Shown: positions 1 to 8,291 of the stretch, one piece after another
How the letters are laid out: each line of letters starts with the position of its first letter
Numbering within the stretch: position 1 is the first letter of the stretch
Origin: JACTMZ01 sp044359955
GTDB lineage: Bacteria > Verrucomicrobiota > Verrucomicrobiia > Chthoniobacterales > JACTMZ01
Direction of reading: 5' to 3'
Assembly (NCBI GenBank): GCA_044359955.1
Contig: JBIKLF010000004.1
Coordinates: 1-64,000, forward strand
Length of the DNA: 64,000 nucleotides
Program-made: the position numbers and the translations under genes
Notes under the pieces: model-generated
What the model was told of the DNA's origin: nothing
What the model saw: the letters and a program-made list of their open reading frames with translations, nothing else
Database searches by the model: none

Positions 1-41
1 GTCGTCCAGGGTTAAGCGGCGGGGACGCCGCTTCTACTTTT
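1..41. repeat. REPIN-like element, family B, right half (cut by window edge)
   Basis: The right hairpin AAGCGGCG-GGGA-CGCCGCTT is followed by CTACTTTT. The spacer and hairpin match the complete copy at 54413-54481 almost base for base, so the window opens inside a family B element whose left half lies outside. It sits just past the 3' end of the PIN toxin gene. Confidence 0.8.
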
Positions 42-86
42 TACCTTCAACTGCATAGTTGCCGCATACGACGGACAGGCAGGCGG

Positions 87-476
87 TCACCACTGCACTT
101 TGCAGCGGTATTTTTTCCAGTGGCGGTCGTTGGTGACGGCGGTGGCGCCGGTTTCGAGGGCTTGGGCGATGAGGAGGCGGTCGAAGGGATCGCGGTGGTG
201 GTGGGGGAGGGTTTGCAGGCGGTCGAGTTCTTCGGGTTCGATATTGATCTGGCGGAAGCCGTGGTCCTCTTGGAGTTGGCGTGAGAAGTCGGCCATCGGG
301 ATGGCCAGTTCCAGTTTGCCGAGGGCGCGCTTGATGGCGATTTCCCAGAGTGAAGCGATGCTGAAGGTGATGTCGTTGTCTTCCGTGTTGCCGAGGATGG
401 AATCCCAGCGGTGGGGGAGCCGGGAATCATCCGCGCGCCACCAGAGCAGGACGTGGGTGTCGAGAAGGTAGCGCAT
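87..476 (-). CDS. PIN-domain toxin (VapC-like)
   Basis: A 129-residue single-domain PIN protein, predicted to be an RNA-cleaving toxin of a type II toxin-antitoxin pair. It opens with the typical LLDTHVLLWW strand. The acidic residues that bind the metal are all visible: Asp6, Glu45 (SLWEIAIK), Asp96/Asp99 (HRDPFDR) and Asp117 (TND). The length is normal for the family. It starts 3 nt after the stop of the Phd-like antitoxin (480-725), so the two are one transcription unit with the antitoxin first. The RNA target cannot be read from sequence. Confidence 0.9.
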   Translation of the reverse strand: MRYLLDTHVLLWWRADDSRLPHRWDSILGNTEDNDITFSIASLWEIAIKRALGKLELAIPMADFSRQLQEDHGFRQINIEPEELDRLQTLPHHHRDPFDRLLIAQALETGATAVTNDRHWKKYRCKVQW

Positions 477-479
477 GCG

Positions 480-725
480 CTATTCCATGTATTCGCGCAT
501 ATCTTCGATGGGTGCGCAGAAATCGTCCGCCACCCAGATCTTGCCTTTCATATCCCCGCGGCCAGCCTTGGCTCGCTTGATGGGCGCGGGCTTGAGTTCG
601 GCGACCGGTTTGCCGCGCTGGGTGATGATGAAGGATTGGCCGGCGCGGGTTTGGCGGAGGAGGCGGGAGAGGTTGGTCTTGGCTGCGTAGGCGCCGATTT
701 CCTGCACGCGGGGAGTGGGCTTCAT
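480..725 (-). CDS. Phd/YefM-family antitoxin
   Basis: An 81-residue protein with the Phd/YefM pattern: an N-terminal segment (IGAYAAKTNLSRLL) for dimerisation and DNA binding, then the 'ITQRGKPVAELKP' strand-turn-strand seen in this family. The C-terminal third is acidic and probably wraps the toxin. It lies directly upstream of the PIN toxin. By family precedent it should neutralise the toxin and repress its own promoter in the roughly 140-bp spacer before meaB; I saw no clear operator there. Confidence 0.88.
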   Translation of the reverse strand: MKPTPRVQEIGAYAAKTNLSRLLRQTRAGQSFIITQRGKPVAELKPAPIKRAKAGRGDMKGKIWVADDFCAPIEDMREYME

Positions 726-877
726 GTAACTAGTCTATTGAAGCGACCAGTTGGGGTCAAGCGGTCGGCAGCCGTGGACTGCCACCCTCCAGGGGTGCGA
801 ATGGAGGGCGGGCGTCCTCGCGGGCTGCCAAGGCTTTCAGCGGGGGGTAATTTGTGGGAGCATGAGTGCTTCTGTTT

Positions 878-1882
878 ATGGGCTTCGATGTTTCTGCTTT
901 GCCGCTTTCCGCGGAGGACTATGCCCGCGGGGTGCGGGCGGGTGATGTGACGGTTTTGGCGCGGGCTATCACGCTGGTCGAAAGCACGCTGGGTCGGCAT
1001 GGGGAAACAGCGGGGGAGTTGATGCAGTTGCTTTTGCCGCATCGGGACCATTCGGTGCGGATTGGGATTACGGGGGTGCCGGGGGTGGGGAAGAGCACGT
1101 TTATCGAGGCGTTCGGATTGTTTTTGTGCGAGGCGGGGCATCGGGTGGCGGTGCTGGCGGTGGATCCGACCAGTGCGATTTCCGGAGGAAGTATTCTTGG
1201 GGACAAAACACGGATGGAGAAGTTGTCGCGTCATCCGGCGGCTTATATCCGTCCTTCGCCTTCGGGCGGTGCACTCGGGGGTGTGACGCGGAAGACGCGG
1301 GAGACGATCACGCTTTGCGAGGCGGCAGGCTATGACGTGATTCTGGTCGAGACGGTGGGGGTGGGGCAGAGCGAGATTGCGGTGCGGTCGATGACGGATT
1401 TTTTCCTGCTGCTGGCGCTGACGGGCGCGGGGGATGAGTTGCAGGGGATCAAGAAGGGGATTGTCGAGATGGCGGACGGGATGGCGGTGACGAAAGTAGA
1501 TGGGGACAATGTGGTGGCGGCGGAGAAGCTGAAACTGGAGTTGACGCAGGTGCTGCACTTTTTGGCGCCGGCCACGGTGGGGTGGCAACCAGAGGTGCTG
1601 ACTTGTTCGGCGTTGCAGGGGAGCGGGATTGCGGACGTGTGGAAGTTGGTGGAGAAGTTTTGTCTGGAGATGAAGGCATCGGGTGAATGGGCGGCGCGGC
1701 GGTTGGTTCAGGTGCAGGAGGGGTTGGTGGAGTTTGCGCGCGAGCAGGTGCTGGTGGGGATGATGCAGAGTGAGGTGGTGCGGGGGGATTTGGGGAAGTT
1801 TGGTGCTGAGGTGGCGGCGGGAAAGATGACCCTGCGGGAGGCGGCGATGCGGATTGCGGGGGACTTTTTGGCCTCGAGGTAG
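878..1882 (+). CDS. meaB: MeaB/ArgK-type GTPase, methylmalonyl-CoA mutase chaperone
   Basis: G3E-family P-loop GTPase of 334 residues that loads and protects B12-dependent methylmalonyl-CoA mutase. Visible motifs are Walker A (GVPGVGKST), the family stretch AVDPTSAISGGSILGDKTRM, ETVGVGQSE (switch region) and the base-recognition motif TKVDGDN. It aligns along its length with E. coli ArgK. The start is uncertain: ATG at 878 is used here, but GTG at 866 lies in frame 5 nt after GGGAG. The mutase genes are not in the window. The stop codon TAG is contributed by the boundary of the repeat at 1877-1944. Confidence 0.93.
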   Translation: MGFDVSALPLSAEDYARGVRAGDVTVLARAITLVESTLGRHGETAGELMQLLLPHRDHSVRIGITGVPGVGKSTFIEAFGLFLCEAGHRVAVLAVDPTSAISGGSILGDKTRMEKLSRHPAAYIRPSPSGGALGGVTRKTRETITLCEAAGYDVILVETVGVGQSEIAVRSMTDFFLLLALTGAGDELQGIKKGIVEMADGMAVTKVDGDNVVAAEKLKLELTQVLHFLAPATVGWQPEVLTCSALQGSGIADVWKLVEKFCLEMKASGEWAARRLVQVQEGLVEFAREQVLVGMMQSEVVRGDLGKFGAEVAAGKMTLREAAMRIAGDFLASR

Positions 1883-1944
1883 GGACGAGCGGCCCGCTCG
1901 TCCGTTCTGAACCGAGCGGTCGCGCGGGCCGCGCGACCCTACCT
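1877..1944. repeat. REPIN-like element, family A copy 1
   Basis: Terminal inverted motifs AGGTAGGG...CCCTACCT enclose two hairpins, GACGAGCGG-C-CCGCTCGTC and GGTCGCGCGG-G-CCGCGCGACC. The first arm overlaps the end of meaB and provides its TAG stop. Sister copies are at 3053-3118, 9939-10003 and 60373-60440. Confidence 0.85.
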
Positions 1945-1955
1945 CCGGAAACGGC

Positions 1956-1981
1956 CGGCGACGAGGACGTCGCCGCTACAA
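1956..1981. repeat. REP-like half element ending CGCTACAA (family D)
   Basis: Hairpin CGGCGACG-AGGA-CGTCGCCG followed by CTACAA, 11 bp from the family A copy. Its terminal CTA, read on the minus strand, is the TAG stop of rsmH. The end motif CGCTACAA recurs at 11657-11664 and 12351-12358. Confidence 0.6.
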
Positions 1982-2995
1982 CGACGAGCGGGTGGCCCAG
2001 CGGAGTTTGGCGGAGGTGGAGCGGGGGTTGTTGTGGCGTTCTTCGGAGGTGGCGCGGAGGACTCGGCGCGCGATTTCCTGATAAAGGCCTTCGCCGTGCG
2101 CGGCTTGGAAGGCTTTTTTCACGCGGCGGTCTTCGCCGGAGTGGAAGGTCAGGATGGCGATGCGGCCTCCGGGGTTGAGGCACTGCGGCAAGACGTTCAG
2201 GAGGGTGTCGAGGGCGGTGAACTCTTCGTTGATTGCAATGCGGATGGCTTGGAAGACGCGGCGCACGGAGAGTTCGCGTTCTTCGCGCGGGAATGAAGTC
2301 AGCGCTGACTCGATCGCGGCAGCGAACTCGGCCGTGGTGGTGAAATTTCGTCCGGCGAGGACGGAAGAGAGACGCTGGGCGTGTGGTTCGTCGGAGTTTT
2401 CGGAGAGGACGCGGGCCAGTTTGTCCGGGGAAACTTTTTCCAGCCAATGTGCGGCGGAGATGCCGCGCGCGGGATTCATGCGCAGGTCGAGGGGGCCCTC
2501 GGTTTTGGTGGAGAAGCCGCGGTCCGGATTGTCGAGTTGCATGGAGGAAACGCCGAGGTCGGCAAGGATAAGGTCCGCACCGGTGCGGCCGGACTTGGCC
2601 AAGGCGGCGGGGAGTCCGGCGAAGTTTGACTTCGCGATGGTGAATTGCCCGGGGGCGTGGCCGGCTTCGCGCAAGCGTTGTTCGGTGCGTGGCAGTTCGA
2701 GGGGGTCAATATCTAAGGCGAGGAGGTGGCCGTCGGGTGCAATCCTGGCCAGAATGGCTTGGGCGTGACCCCCGTAACCGAGGGTGCAGTCGACGGCGAA
2801 GTCGCCGGGTCGGGGACGAAGCACTTCGAGGGTTTCCGCCACCATGATCGGGACGTGGGAGCCGGCGGGGGTTTTGCCCGCGGCGAGAACTTTGGCGATG
2901 GTCTCGGGGTGGCGGTCCGGGTCGAGTTCTTTGTATTTGTGGGCGAACCGTCGAGGGTTCGTTCCGGGGTAACGCGGGCGGCGGCGGTGTTCCAT
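1976..2995 (-). CDS. rsmH: 16S rRNA (cytosine-1402-N4)-methyltransferase RsmH
   Basis: Methylates N4 of C1402 in the 16S rRNA P-site using S-adenosylmethionine. The 339-residue protein shows the SAM motif VDCTLGYGGHAQAIL, the family signatures DLGVSSMQLDNPDRGFS and LDLRMNP, and near the C-terminus ILTFHSGEDRRVK. An N-terminal extension of about 45 residues (NPRRFAHKYKELDPDR) precedes the usual start HVPIMVAETLEVL; I regard it as genuine because its codons look normal and the frame is continuous. The gene stands without mraZ or division genes, unlike the classical dcw cluster. Its stop codon lies in a repeat element. Confidence 0.95.
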   Translation of the reverse strand: MEHRRRPRYPGTNPRRFAHKYKELDPDRHPETIAKVLAAGKTPAGSHVPIMVAETLEVLRPRPGDFAVDCTLGYGGHAQAILARIAPDGHLLALDIDPLELPRTEQRLREAGHAPGQFTIAKSNFAGLPAALAKSGRTGADLILADLGVSSMQLDNPDRGFSTKTEGPLDLRMNPARGISAAHWLEKVSPDKLARVLSENSDEPHAQRLSSVLAGRNFTTTAEFAAAIESALTSFPREERELSVRRVFQAIRIAINEEFTALDTLLNVLPQCLNPGGRIAILTFHSGEDRRVKKAFQAAHGEGLYQEIARRVLRATSEERHNNPRSTSAKLRWATRSSL

Positions 2996-3052
2996 GGGTC
3001 AACGGCAAGTGATACCAGATCCGAAAAGTTATTCGAAGATTGTTCGCTGGTT

Positions 3053-3118
3053 GGTAGGGACATGCGGCTCGCGTGTCCGTCAGGTAAAGAGCGGACGAGC
3101 GGGCCGCTCGTCCCTACC
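3053..3118. repeat. REPIN-like element, family A copy 2
   Basis: GGTAGGG...CCCTACC ends enclose two hairpins. The first is GGACATGCG/CGCGTGTCC with one wobble pair. The second is GGACGAGCGG-G-CCGCTCGTCC, essentially identical to copies 3 and 4. It fills the spacer between the 5' end of rsmH and the 3' end of the ABC-F gene. Confidence 0.85.
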
Positions 3119-3133
3119 TTTCCGAAATGGTCC

Positions 3134-5083
3134 TCATCGGCCGGGAACCGATGCCGTGCCGACTTGGGCGGAGAGGTTGTTCCATTCCTCGTTGGCCAGC
3201 TCGAGTTCCTCGGTGAGGTCGGCGAGTTCGCGGTGGAGGGGGAAGGCACTGGCGTCGTTGGCGGCCGTTTCGAGGATGGTGGCGAGTTCGCGTTGACGGG
3301 CTTCCAGGGTGATGATGCGGTGTTCGAGTTTGTGTTGGCTGGTTTCGGACTGACGGAGGGCTGCGGCGGCCGCCTTGCGGGCCTCCGATTCGGCTCGGCG
3401 TTGTTGCTTGAGTTCTTTGAGCCCGAGTTTCGGTTTGTCGGCGGCTGGTGGGGCGGTGACTTTTTCGGCGGGGCGGTGATTATGCAGGGAAGCGACGAGG
3501 CCGCCGCGCGCCGTGGTGGCGCCGGATTTTTCGAGATAGTAATCGTAGTCGCCAGCGTAGGGGGTGAGACGGCCGGCGTTGATGTGGAGGACGGTGGTGG
3601 CGAGGGAGCGGATGAAATGGACGTCGTGGCTGACAAAAACGAGCGTGCCCTCATACGGCTGCAGGGCGGTGACCAGCGCGTTGATGCTGGCCATGTCGAG
3701 GTGGGTGGTCGGTTCGTCGAGGAGGAGGAGATTCGGGGGCTGGAGGAGAAGTTTGACCAGGGCGAGGCGGCTTTTTTCGCCGCCGCTGAGGATGCCGACA
3801 TTTTTGAAGACGTCGTCACCACGGAAGAGGAAGGAACCAAGGACGGTGCGGACGGATTGCTCGCTCACCCCGCTGGCGCCGTCCATTGCTTCGTCGAGCA
3901 CGGTGCGGCGCACGTCGAGGGTGTCGGTGCGATGCTGCGCGAAGTAGCCGACGTTGACGTTGTGTCCTTCGGTGCGGGCGCCGGCTTCCAGCGGGAGAAG
4001 GCCGGCGAGGATTTTCAGGAGGGTTGATTTTCCCGCGCCATTGGGTCCGACGAGGACGGTGCGTTGTCCGCGCTCGATCGTGAGGTTGAGGTCCTCGTAG
4101 ACGACGTGTTCGCCATAGGCTTGGCGGACATGTTCGAGGACCATGGTGCGTTGTCCGCCGCGGGGTGGTTGGGGGAAGCGGAATTTGACCGTGGCTTCGG
4201 CGTTCTCGGGGGCCGGAAGGCGTTTGATGCGGGCCAATTGCTTGATGCGCTCCTGGGCTTGGGCGGCCTTGCTGGCCTTGGCGCGGAAGCGGTTGATAAA
4301 ATCTTGGAGGTGCTCGATCTCGCGCTGCTGGTTTTTGTAAGCGGCGAGGTATTGCTCGTCGCGGGCTTTTTTCTCCACGAGGTAGTCGTCGTAGTTGCCG
4401 CGATAACGGTGGAGATGTTGCCGCGCGATTTCCACGATGCCGTCGCAGATGGTGTTGAGGAAAGCGCGGTCGTGGGAAATGACCAGCAGCGCACCGGAGT
4501 AGGCGGCGAGATGGCTCTGGAACCAGCCGAGTGTTTCGAGGTCGAGGTGGTTGGTCGGCTCATCGAGCATGAGGAGGTCGGGTTCCATCACGAGGAGGCG
4601 GGCGAGGTGGGCGCGCATGATCCATCCGCCGCTCATGGTGCGGGCGGGGACGTGGAAGTCGGTCTCGCGGAAGGCGAGGCCGGCGAGAATGCGTTTGGCT
4701 TTGGCTTCAAGGTTGTAGCCGTCGTGCTCGACGAAGGTGGCGATGGCTTCGTGATGCTCGGCCGAGTCTTCGCTGGGGAAAGCGCGAAGGGTGGCATAGG
4801 CCTCGGTCATGGCCGCTGATGTGCTGGTGGCGAGTTGAAGCACGGTTTCCTCGCCAGAGGGGGCGCTTTCCTGGGGGAGAAAGCCGACGGTGCGGCCGCG
4901 CTGGAGATTGACCGAGCCTTCGTCGGGGGAGTTTTCGCCGAGGACGAGGGAGAAGAGGGTGGATTTGCCGGCGCCGTTGGGTCCGATCAGCCCGATGCGG
5001 TCGCCGGGATTGATTTGCAGCGAGGCGTCGGCAAAGAGGGTGCGGCCGCCGAAGGATTTGGTGACTTGTGAAATGGTGAGCAT
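3134..5083 (-). CDS. ABC-F family ATPase (Uup/YheS type)
   Basis: A 649-residue protein with two fused ABC ATPase domains and no membrane segment, as in ABC-F translation factors that act on the ribosome. Domain 1 has GLIGPNGAGKST, the divergent signature MSGGWIMRAHLARLL and DLLMLDEPTNHLD. A charged interdomain linker rich in Arg/Lys/Gln follows. Domain 2 has VLVGPNGAGKST, LSGGEKSRLALVKLL and LLLLDEPTTHLD. The last 100 or so residues are Lys/Glu/Ala-rich and probably a coiled coil like that of Uup. Which ABC-F subfamily it belongs to is not settled. It follows the PstS-like gene by 48 bp on the same strand. Confidence 0.93.
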   Translation of the reverse strand: MLTISQVTKSFGGRTLFADASLQINPGDRIGLIGPNGAGKSTLFSLVLGENSPDEGSVNLQRGRTVGFLPQESAPSGEETVLQLATSTSAAMTEAYATLRAFPSEDSAEHHEAIATFVEHDGYNLEAKAKRILAGLAFRETDFHVPARTMSGGWIMRAHLARLLVMEPDLLMLDEPTNHLDLETLGWFQSHLAAYSGALLVISHDRAFLNTICDGIVEIARQHLHRYRGNYDDYLVEKKARDEQYLAAYKNQQREIEHLQDFINRFRAKASKAAQAQERIKQLARIKRLPAPENAEATVKFRFPQPPRGGQRTMVLEHVRQAYGEHVVYEDLNLTIERGQRTVLVGPNGAGKSTLLKILAGLLPLEAGARTEGHNVNVGYFAQHRTDTLDVRRTVLDEAMDGASGVSEQSVRTVLGSFLFRGDDVFKNVGILSGGEKSRLALVKLLLQPPNLLLLDEPTTHLDMASINALVTALQPYEGTLVFVSHDVHFIRSLATTVLHINAGRLTPYAGDYDYYLEKSGATTARGGLVASLHNHRPAEKVTAPPAADKPKLGLKELKQQRRAESEARKAAAAALRQSETSQHKLEHRIITLEARQRELATILETAANDASAFPLHRELADLTEELELANEEWNNLSAQVGTASVPGR

Positions 5084-5131
5084 GACGGAAAAGGCGGAGA
5101 CTTGAGTTTGAGGCTTGAGTGGGAATGTTGA

Positions 5132-5977
5132 TCAGGGCGCGAGGTTGCGCTCGGCGAAAGGAGCGGCGGGGAGACGAGGAACGTAACCAGCATCCCGGAT
5201 GATTTGCTGGCCGGACTTTGACGAGACGAAACGGACGAATTTCTTGGCCGCGGCAGAGGTGCCGCGCTCCAAAGTGTAAAGATAGAGCGGGCTGGCGTAG
5301 GGATACACTTGTTCGTAGATAGCCACAGCATTGGCGGGTTCACCGTTGATGAGCATCGATCGTGTGCCCGGCGGGAGGGAGCGCATGTCCGAATAGCCGA
5401 TGGCGAAGGGGTCGGCCGCCACGGCAGCCACGATCGTGGCATAGTCGGGCCGGGCGGTGGCCGTGGCCGCGTAGTCATCCCCGCGCATGGCGAGGTTTTG
5501 GAAACCTGCGCGCGCACCGGTCTTGGGCCCGAGAACGACCAGATGGATCGGCTTGTCGGGCCCGCGCAGTTGGTTCCAATTGGTGATTTTTCCGCTGAAG
5601 ATGGCGCGGACCTGCGATGGTTTGAGATTTGTGACCGGGTTTTGTGCGTTGACCACCACGGCCACGCCGTAGCTGCCGATGGCTTGGGGGACCAGGCGGA
5701 CACCGGCCTTCTTGGCGGCCTGCAACTCGGCGCGGTTGGCGGGGCGCGAGGTGGGGGCGATATCGGTTCGCCCGGCGATGAGGGCCAGGAGACCCGGGCC
5801 GGAGCCGGGGCGCTTCAACGCGACGCTAATCCCCGGATTCTTGCGTTCAAATGCGGTGACGAGGAGTGGTCCGAGCTTTTCACCGAAGGTGTTGGAGCCC
5901 TCGATGCGGAGCGGGGTTTGGGCGGCGGCCGTGGTGAGAGTGAGGGCGGCAGCGAGGAAGAGGGTGACAATTTTCAT
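5132..5977 (-). CDS. PstS-like periplasmic phosphate-binding protein
   Basis: A 281-residue secreted protein with signal peptide MKIVTLFLAAALTLTTAAAQ, followed by a PstS-type solute-binding fold: RIEGSNTFGEKLGPLL, GSGPGLLALIAGRTDIAPTSR, and AIFSGKITNWNQLRG. These resemble the oxyanion-binding loops of phosphate-binding proteins. No pstC, pstA or pstB lies nearby. The start ATG at 5977 overlaps the stop of the MFS transporter by 4 bp (ATGA), so the two are translationally coupled. An in-frame upstream extension inside the transporter gene is rejected because the signal peptide fixes the start. Phosphate is the likely ligand; another oxyanion or phosphorylated compound is possible. Confidence 0.87.
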   Translation of the reverse strand: MKIVTLFLAAALTLTTAAAQTPLRIEGSNTFGEKLGPLLVTAFERKNPGISVALKRPGSGPGLLALIAGRTDIAPTSRPANRAELQAAKKAGVRLVPQAIGSYGVAVVVNAQNPVTNLKPSQVRAIFSGKITNWNQLRGPDKPIHLVVLGPKTGARAGFQNLAMRGDDYAATATARPDYATIVAAVAADPFAIGYSDMRSLPPGTRSMLINGEPANAVAIYEQVYPYASPLYLYTLERGTSAAAKKFVRFVSSKSGQQIIRDAGYVPRLPAAPFAERNLAP

Positions 5978-7338
5978 GACGTGTGGGCGGCGGCGAGCCG
6001 TTTTTGTTTTCGCTTCAGAAGCAGCATGGCGAATCCGCCCATGAGGGCGAAGCCGATCATGACCGGATACCATCCGGCCCAGCCGTAGCGTTCGAGGACG
6101 ATGGCGGTGATGAAGAGGCAGAGGGCGGAGCCGTAGTATTGGAAGGAATCGATGACGCCGGCGGCGAAGCCGGCCATTTTTTTGCCGCCGATGTCCATGG
6201 GAGCGGCGGCGCCGACGATGGAGTGGGTGGAGTTGACGGTGAGCGAGGTCAGGATGAGGAACATGCTGCCGAGGAAGACACCGAGCGGTCCGGGTTGGAT
6301 GAAGCCGGCGAGCATGACCACGGCGGCCGTGGCCAGCACGACGGCCTCGGTGAAGTAGAGGAACATGGCGACGGGGGAGCGATGGCCTTTGAAGAATTTG
6401 TCACTGACGAAACCGGCGGCGATCGATCCGACCACGGCCCCGAGAGTCATGAGGTTCATGGTGACCAGCACGGCCAGCGGTTTGGCCCGCCAGTCGATCC
6501 CGAGTTGTTCGGTAAAAAACATAACGGAGAGTTGGTCCGAGCTGTGTCGCACGGCGCCGGTCGAAGCGTAAGCGATGGCGTAGAACCAGACGAGCGGATG
6601 GGTAAAGATGGTGGTGAAAGATTCTTTGAGGGTGACGGTCGTGCCGGCGGTGTTGTCGAGTTCATCCTCGATCACACCGGGGTAACCGGCGGCGGCGGGT
6701 TCCTCTTTGACTGCGAAGAACAAGAAGAGGGCCGCGGCCACCGTGACGAAGGGCGGGACGATGAAAAGGACACGCCATTCGCCGGGGGCGACGACCCAGG
6801 TGCCGATGGCCCAGAACGTGATGGCGAAGCCGGCGAGGAGGAAGGGGGCGAGGGTATTGATGGCGAACTGACCCAACTGGATCATGATGCCGAAGATGCC
6901 GGCGAAGGTGCCGCGTTCGGTGCGGCGGAACCACGCGGCATTGATTTTGATCATGCCGGGTGCGCCGTAGGACTGGAACCAGCCGTTGAGCAGGGCGATG
7001 AGGGCGAAGGTCGAGAACGTGCCGACGAAGGACGAGAAGCCGAAGATGAAGTTGCAGGCGATGGTGCCGATGGCGCCGATGAGCATGGACCACTTTCCGC
7101 CAATGCGGTCGGTGAAGAGTCCGTTGACGAGTTGGCCGGTGCCGTAAGCGAGGGACCAGACAACCCAGAGCATGGCGAGGTCGCTGACATTGAAGCCGAA
7201 TTCCTCGTTCATCCCGGGGCCGGCAAAACGGAAATTGTAGCGGCACATGTAGTAGGAGGCATACATGAGCCCGAGGGCACCCCAGTTCAGGCCGCGACGG
7301 GCGCGGAAACCGGAAGGGTAGTGAGCGGCGATTTGCAT
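5974..7338 (-). CDS. MFS transporter, organophosphate:phosphate antiporter (GlpT/UhpT-like)
   Basis: A 454-residue, roughly 12-helix inner-membrane protein of the OPA branch of the major facilitator superfamily, which exchanges sugar phosphates or glycerol-3-phosphate for Pi. Visible are the early YASYYMCRYNFRFAGPGM segment, the loop GQLVNGLFTDRIGGKWSM and NGWFQSYGAPGMIK. The 'YYxxRxNF' pattern holds the arginine used for phosphate binding in GlpT. An ATG at 7338 fits the family start; 7419 would add 27 poorly conserved residues. It lies downstream of ispE and overlaps the PstS-like gene by 4 bp. The substrate cannot be decided from sequence. Confidence 0.88.
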   Translation of the reverse strand: MQIAAHYPSGFRARRGLNWGALGLMYASYYMCRYNFRFAGPGMNEEFGFNVSDLAMLWVVWSLAYGTGQLVNGLFTDRIGGKWSMLIGAIGTIACNFIFGFSSFVGTFSTFALIALLNGWFQSYGAPGMIKINAAWFRRTERGTFAGIFGIMIQLGQFAINTLAPFLLAGFAITFWAIGTWVVAPGEWRVLFIVPPFVTVAAALFLFFAVKEEPAAAGYPGVIEDELDNTAGTTVTLKESFTTIFTHPLVWFYAIAYASTGAVRHSSDQLSVMFFTEQLGIDWRAKPLAVLVTMNLMTLGAVVGSIAAGFVSDKFFKGHRSPVAMFLYFTEAVVLATAAVVMLAGFIQPGPLGVFLGSMFLILTSLTVNSTHSIVGAAAPMDIGGKKMAGFAAGVIDSFQYYGSALCLFITAIVLERYGWAGWYPVMIGFALMGGFAMLLLKRKQKRLAAAHTS

Positions 7339-7457
7339 GGTGACGGCGGAGAGCGGGAGGGACCGAGGAGGTTTGCCAGCAGGGTGGTGGGGGTCAATGC
7401 GGAAGATGAGATTTGCCAAGAGTCCGGCGGTCAGAGTCCGCCGCGACTAGCGCCGGG

Positions 7458-8291
7458 TTAAGCGGTGCGGCAGACGGCGGTCCAAAAGGTTTCGCCAAAT
7501 TCGGTTTTAATCTCGGCGGCGAGTTGGTCGGCACCGCGGGGATCACGGAGGATGGCAAAGAGGCAGGATCCGGAACCGGTCATGGCGGCGGCGGCGACGA
7601 GGGAGTGCTCAAGCAGCCATGCTTTGAGGGCGGCGAGGATGAGGTATTTGGCGAAGATGGGGCGTTCGAGGTCGTTGAAGATTTCGAGGCCGTGGTGGAG
7701 CTGGGGGGCGATCCAGCGGGAGGGCACGGTGACGTCGGTGTCCCACTGACGGTAAGCCCAGGCGGTTTCGACGGCGAAGGGGGGCTTGATGAGCAGCAGA
7801 TCGAGGGGGCGCGGGAGCGGGCGTGTCTCGAGGATCTCGCCGCGTCCGCGGGCGACCGCGGCTCCGGTGCCGAGGAAGAACGGGATGTCCGAACCGAGTT
7901 GTGCCGCGAGGTGGTGCAGGCGGTCGGGGGCGAGCGGGTGGAGGGCGAGTTGGTTGAGGGCGGCGAGCACGGCCGCCGCGTCGCTGCTGCCGCCGCCGAG
8001 ACCGGCGCCGTGGGGAATGTTTTTATGAAGCTCGATTTTTGCGCCGTCCGAGTGGTTGGTTTCGCCAAGAAAAAGGTCGGCGGCGCGCCAGGCGAGGTTG
8101 CCGGAATCGGAGTCGAGGGTGGGATCGCTGCAGGTGAGTTGGATTCCCGGGGTGTCAGTCAGCTCAACACGCAGTTCGTCCGTCAAGGAGAGCGGAACCA
8201 TCCAGGTCTCGAGGTCGTGAAATCCCGTGTCTTCATTTTTCCCGAGGACGCGGAGGTTTAGATTGATCTTGGCCGGGGCGGGGATTTGCAT
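7458..8291 (-). CDS. ispE: 4-diphosphocytidyl-2-C-methyl-D-erythritol kinase
   Basis: GHMP kinase of the MEP isoprenoid pathway that phosphorylates CDP-methylerythritol at the 2-hydroxyl. The 277-residue protein begins MQIPAPAKINLNLRVLG, a near-signature N-terminus that holds the catalytic-loop lysine, and carries the ATP-binding motif PHGAGLGGGSSDAAAVL. The ATG at 8291 is chosen because the reading frame upstream loses protein character. It is followed on the same strand by the MFS transporter, possibly as an operon. Confidence 0.95.
   Translation of the reverse strand: MQIPAPAKINLNLRVLGKNEDTGFHDLETWMVPLSLTDELRVELTDTPGIQLTCSDPTLDSDSGNLAWRAADLFLGETNHSDGAKIELHKNIPHGAGLGGGSSDAAAVLAALNQLALHPLAPDRLHHLAAQLGSDIPFFLGTGAAVARGRGEILETRPLPRPLDLLLIKPPFAVETAWAYRQWDTDVTVPSRWIAPQLHHGLEIFNDLERPIFAKYLILAALKAWLLEHSLVAAAAMTGSGSCLFAILRDPRGADQLAAEIKTEFGETFWTAVCRTA

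Noticed and set aside
5983..7461. Long open frame on the plus strand (about 490 codons) antisense to the MFS transporter
   Set aside because: Rich in Gly, Glu and Asp with no domain; it is a mirror of the GC-rich codons of the real gene on the other strand.
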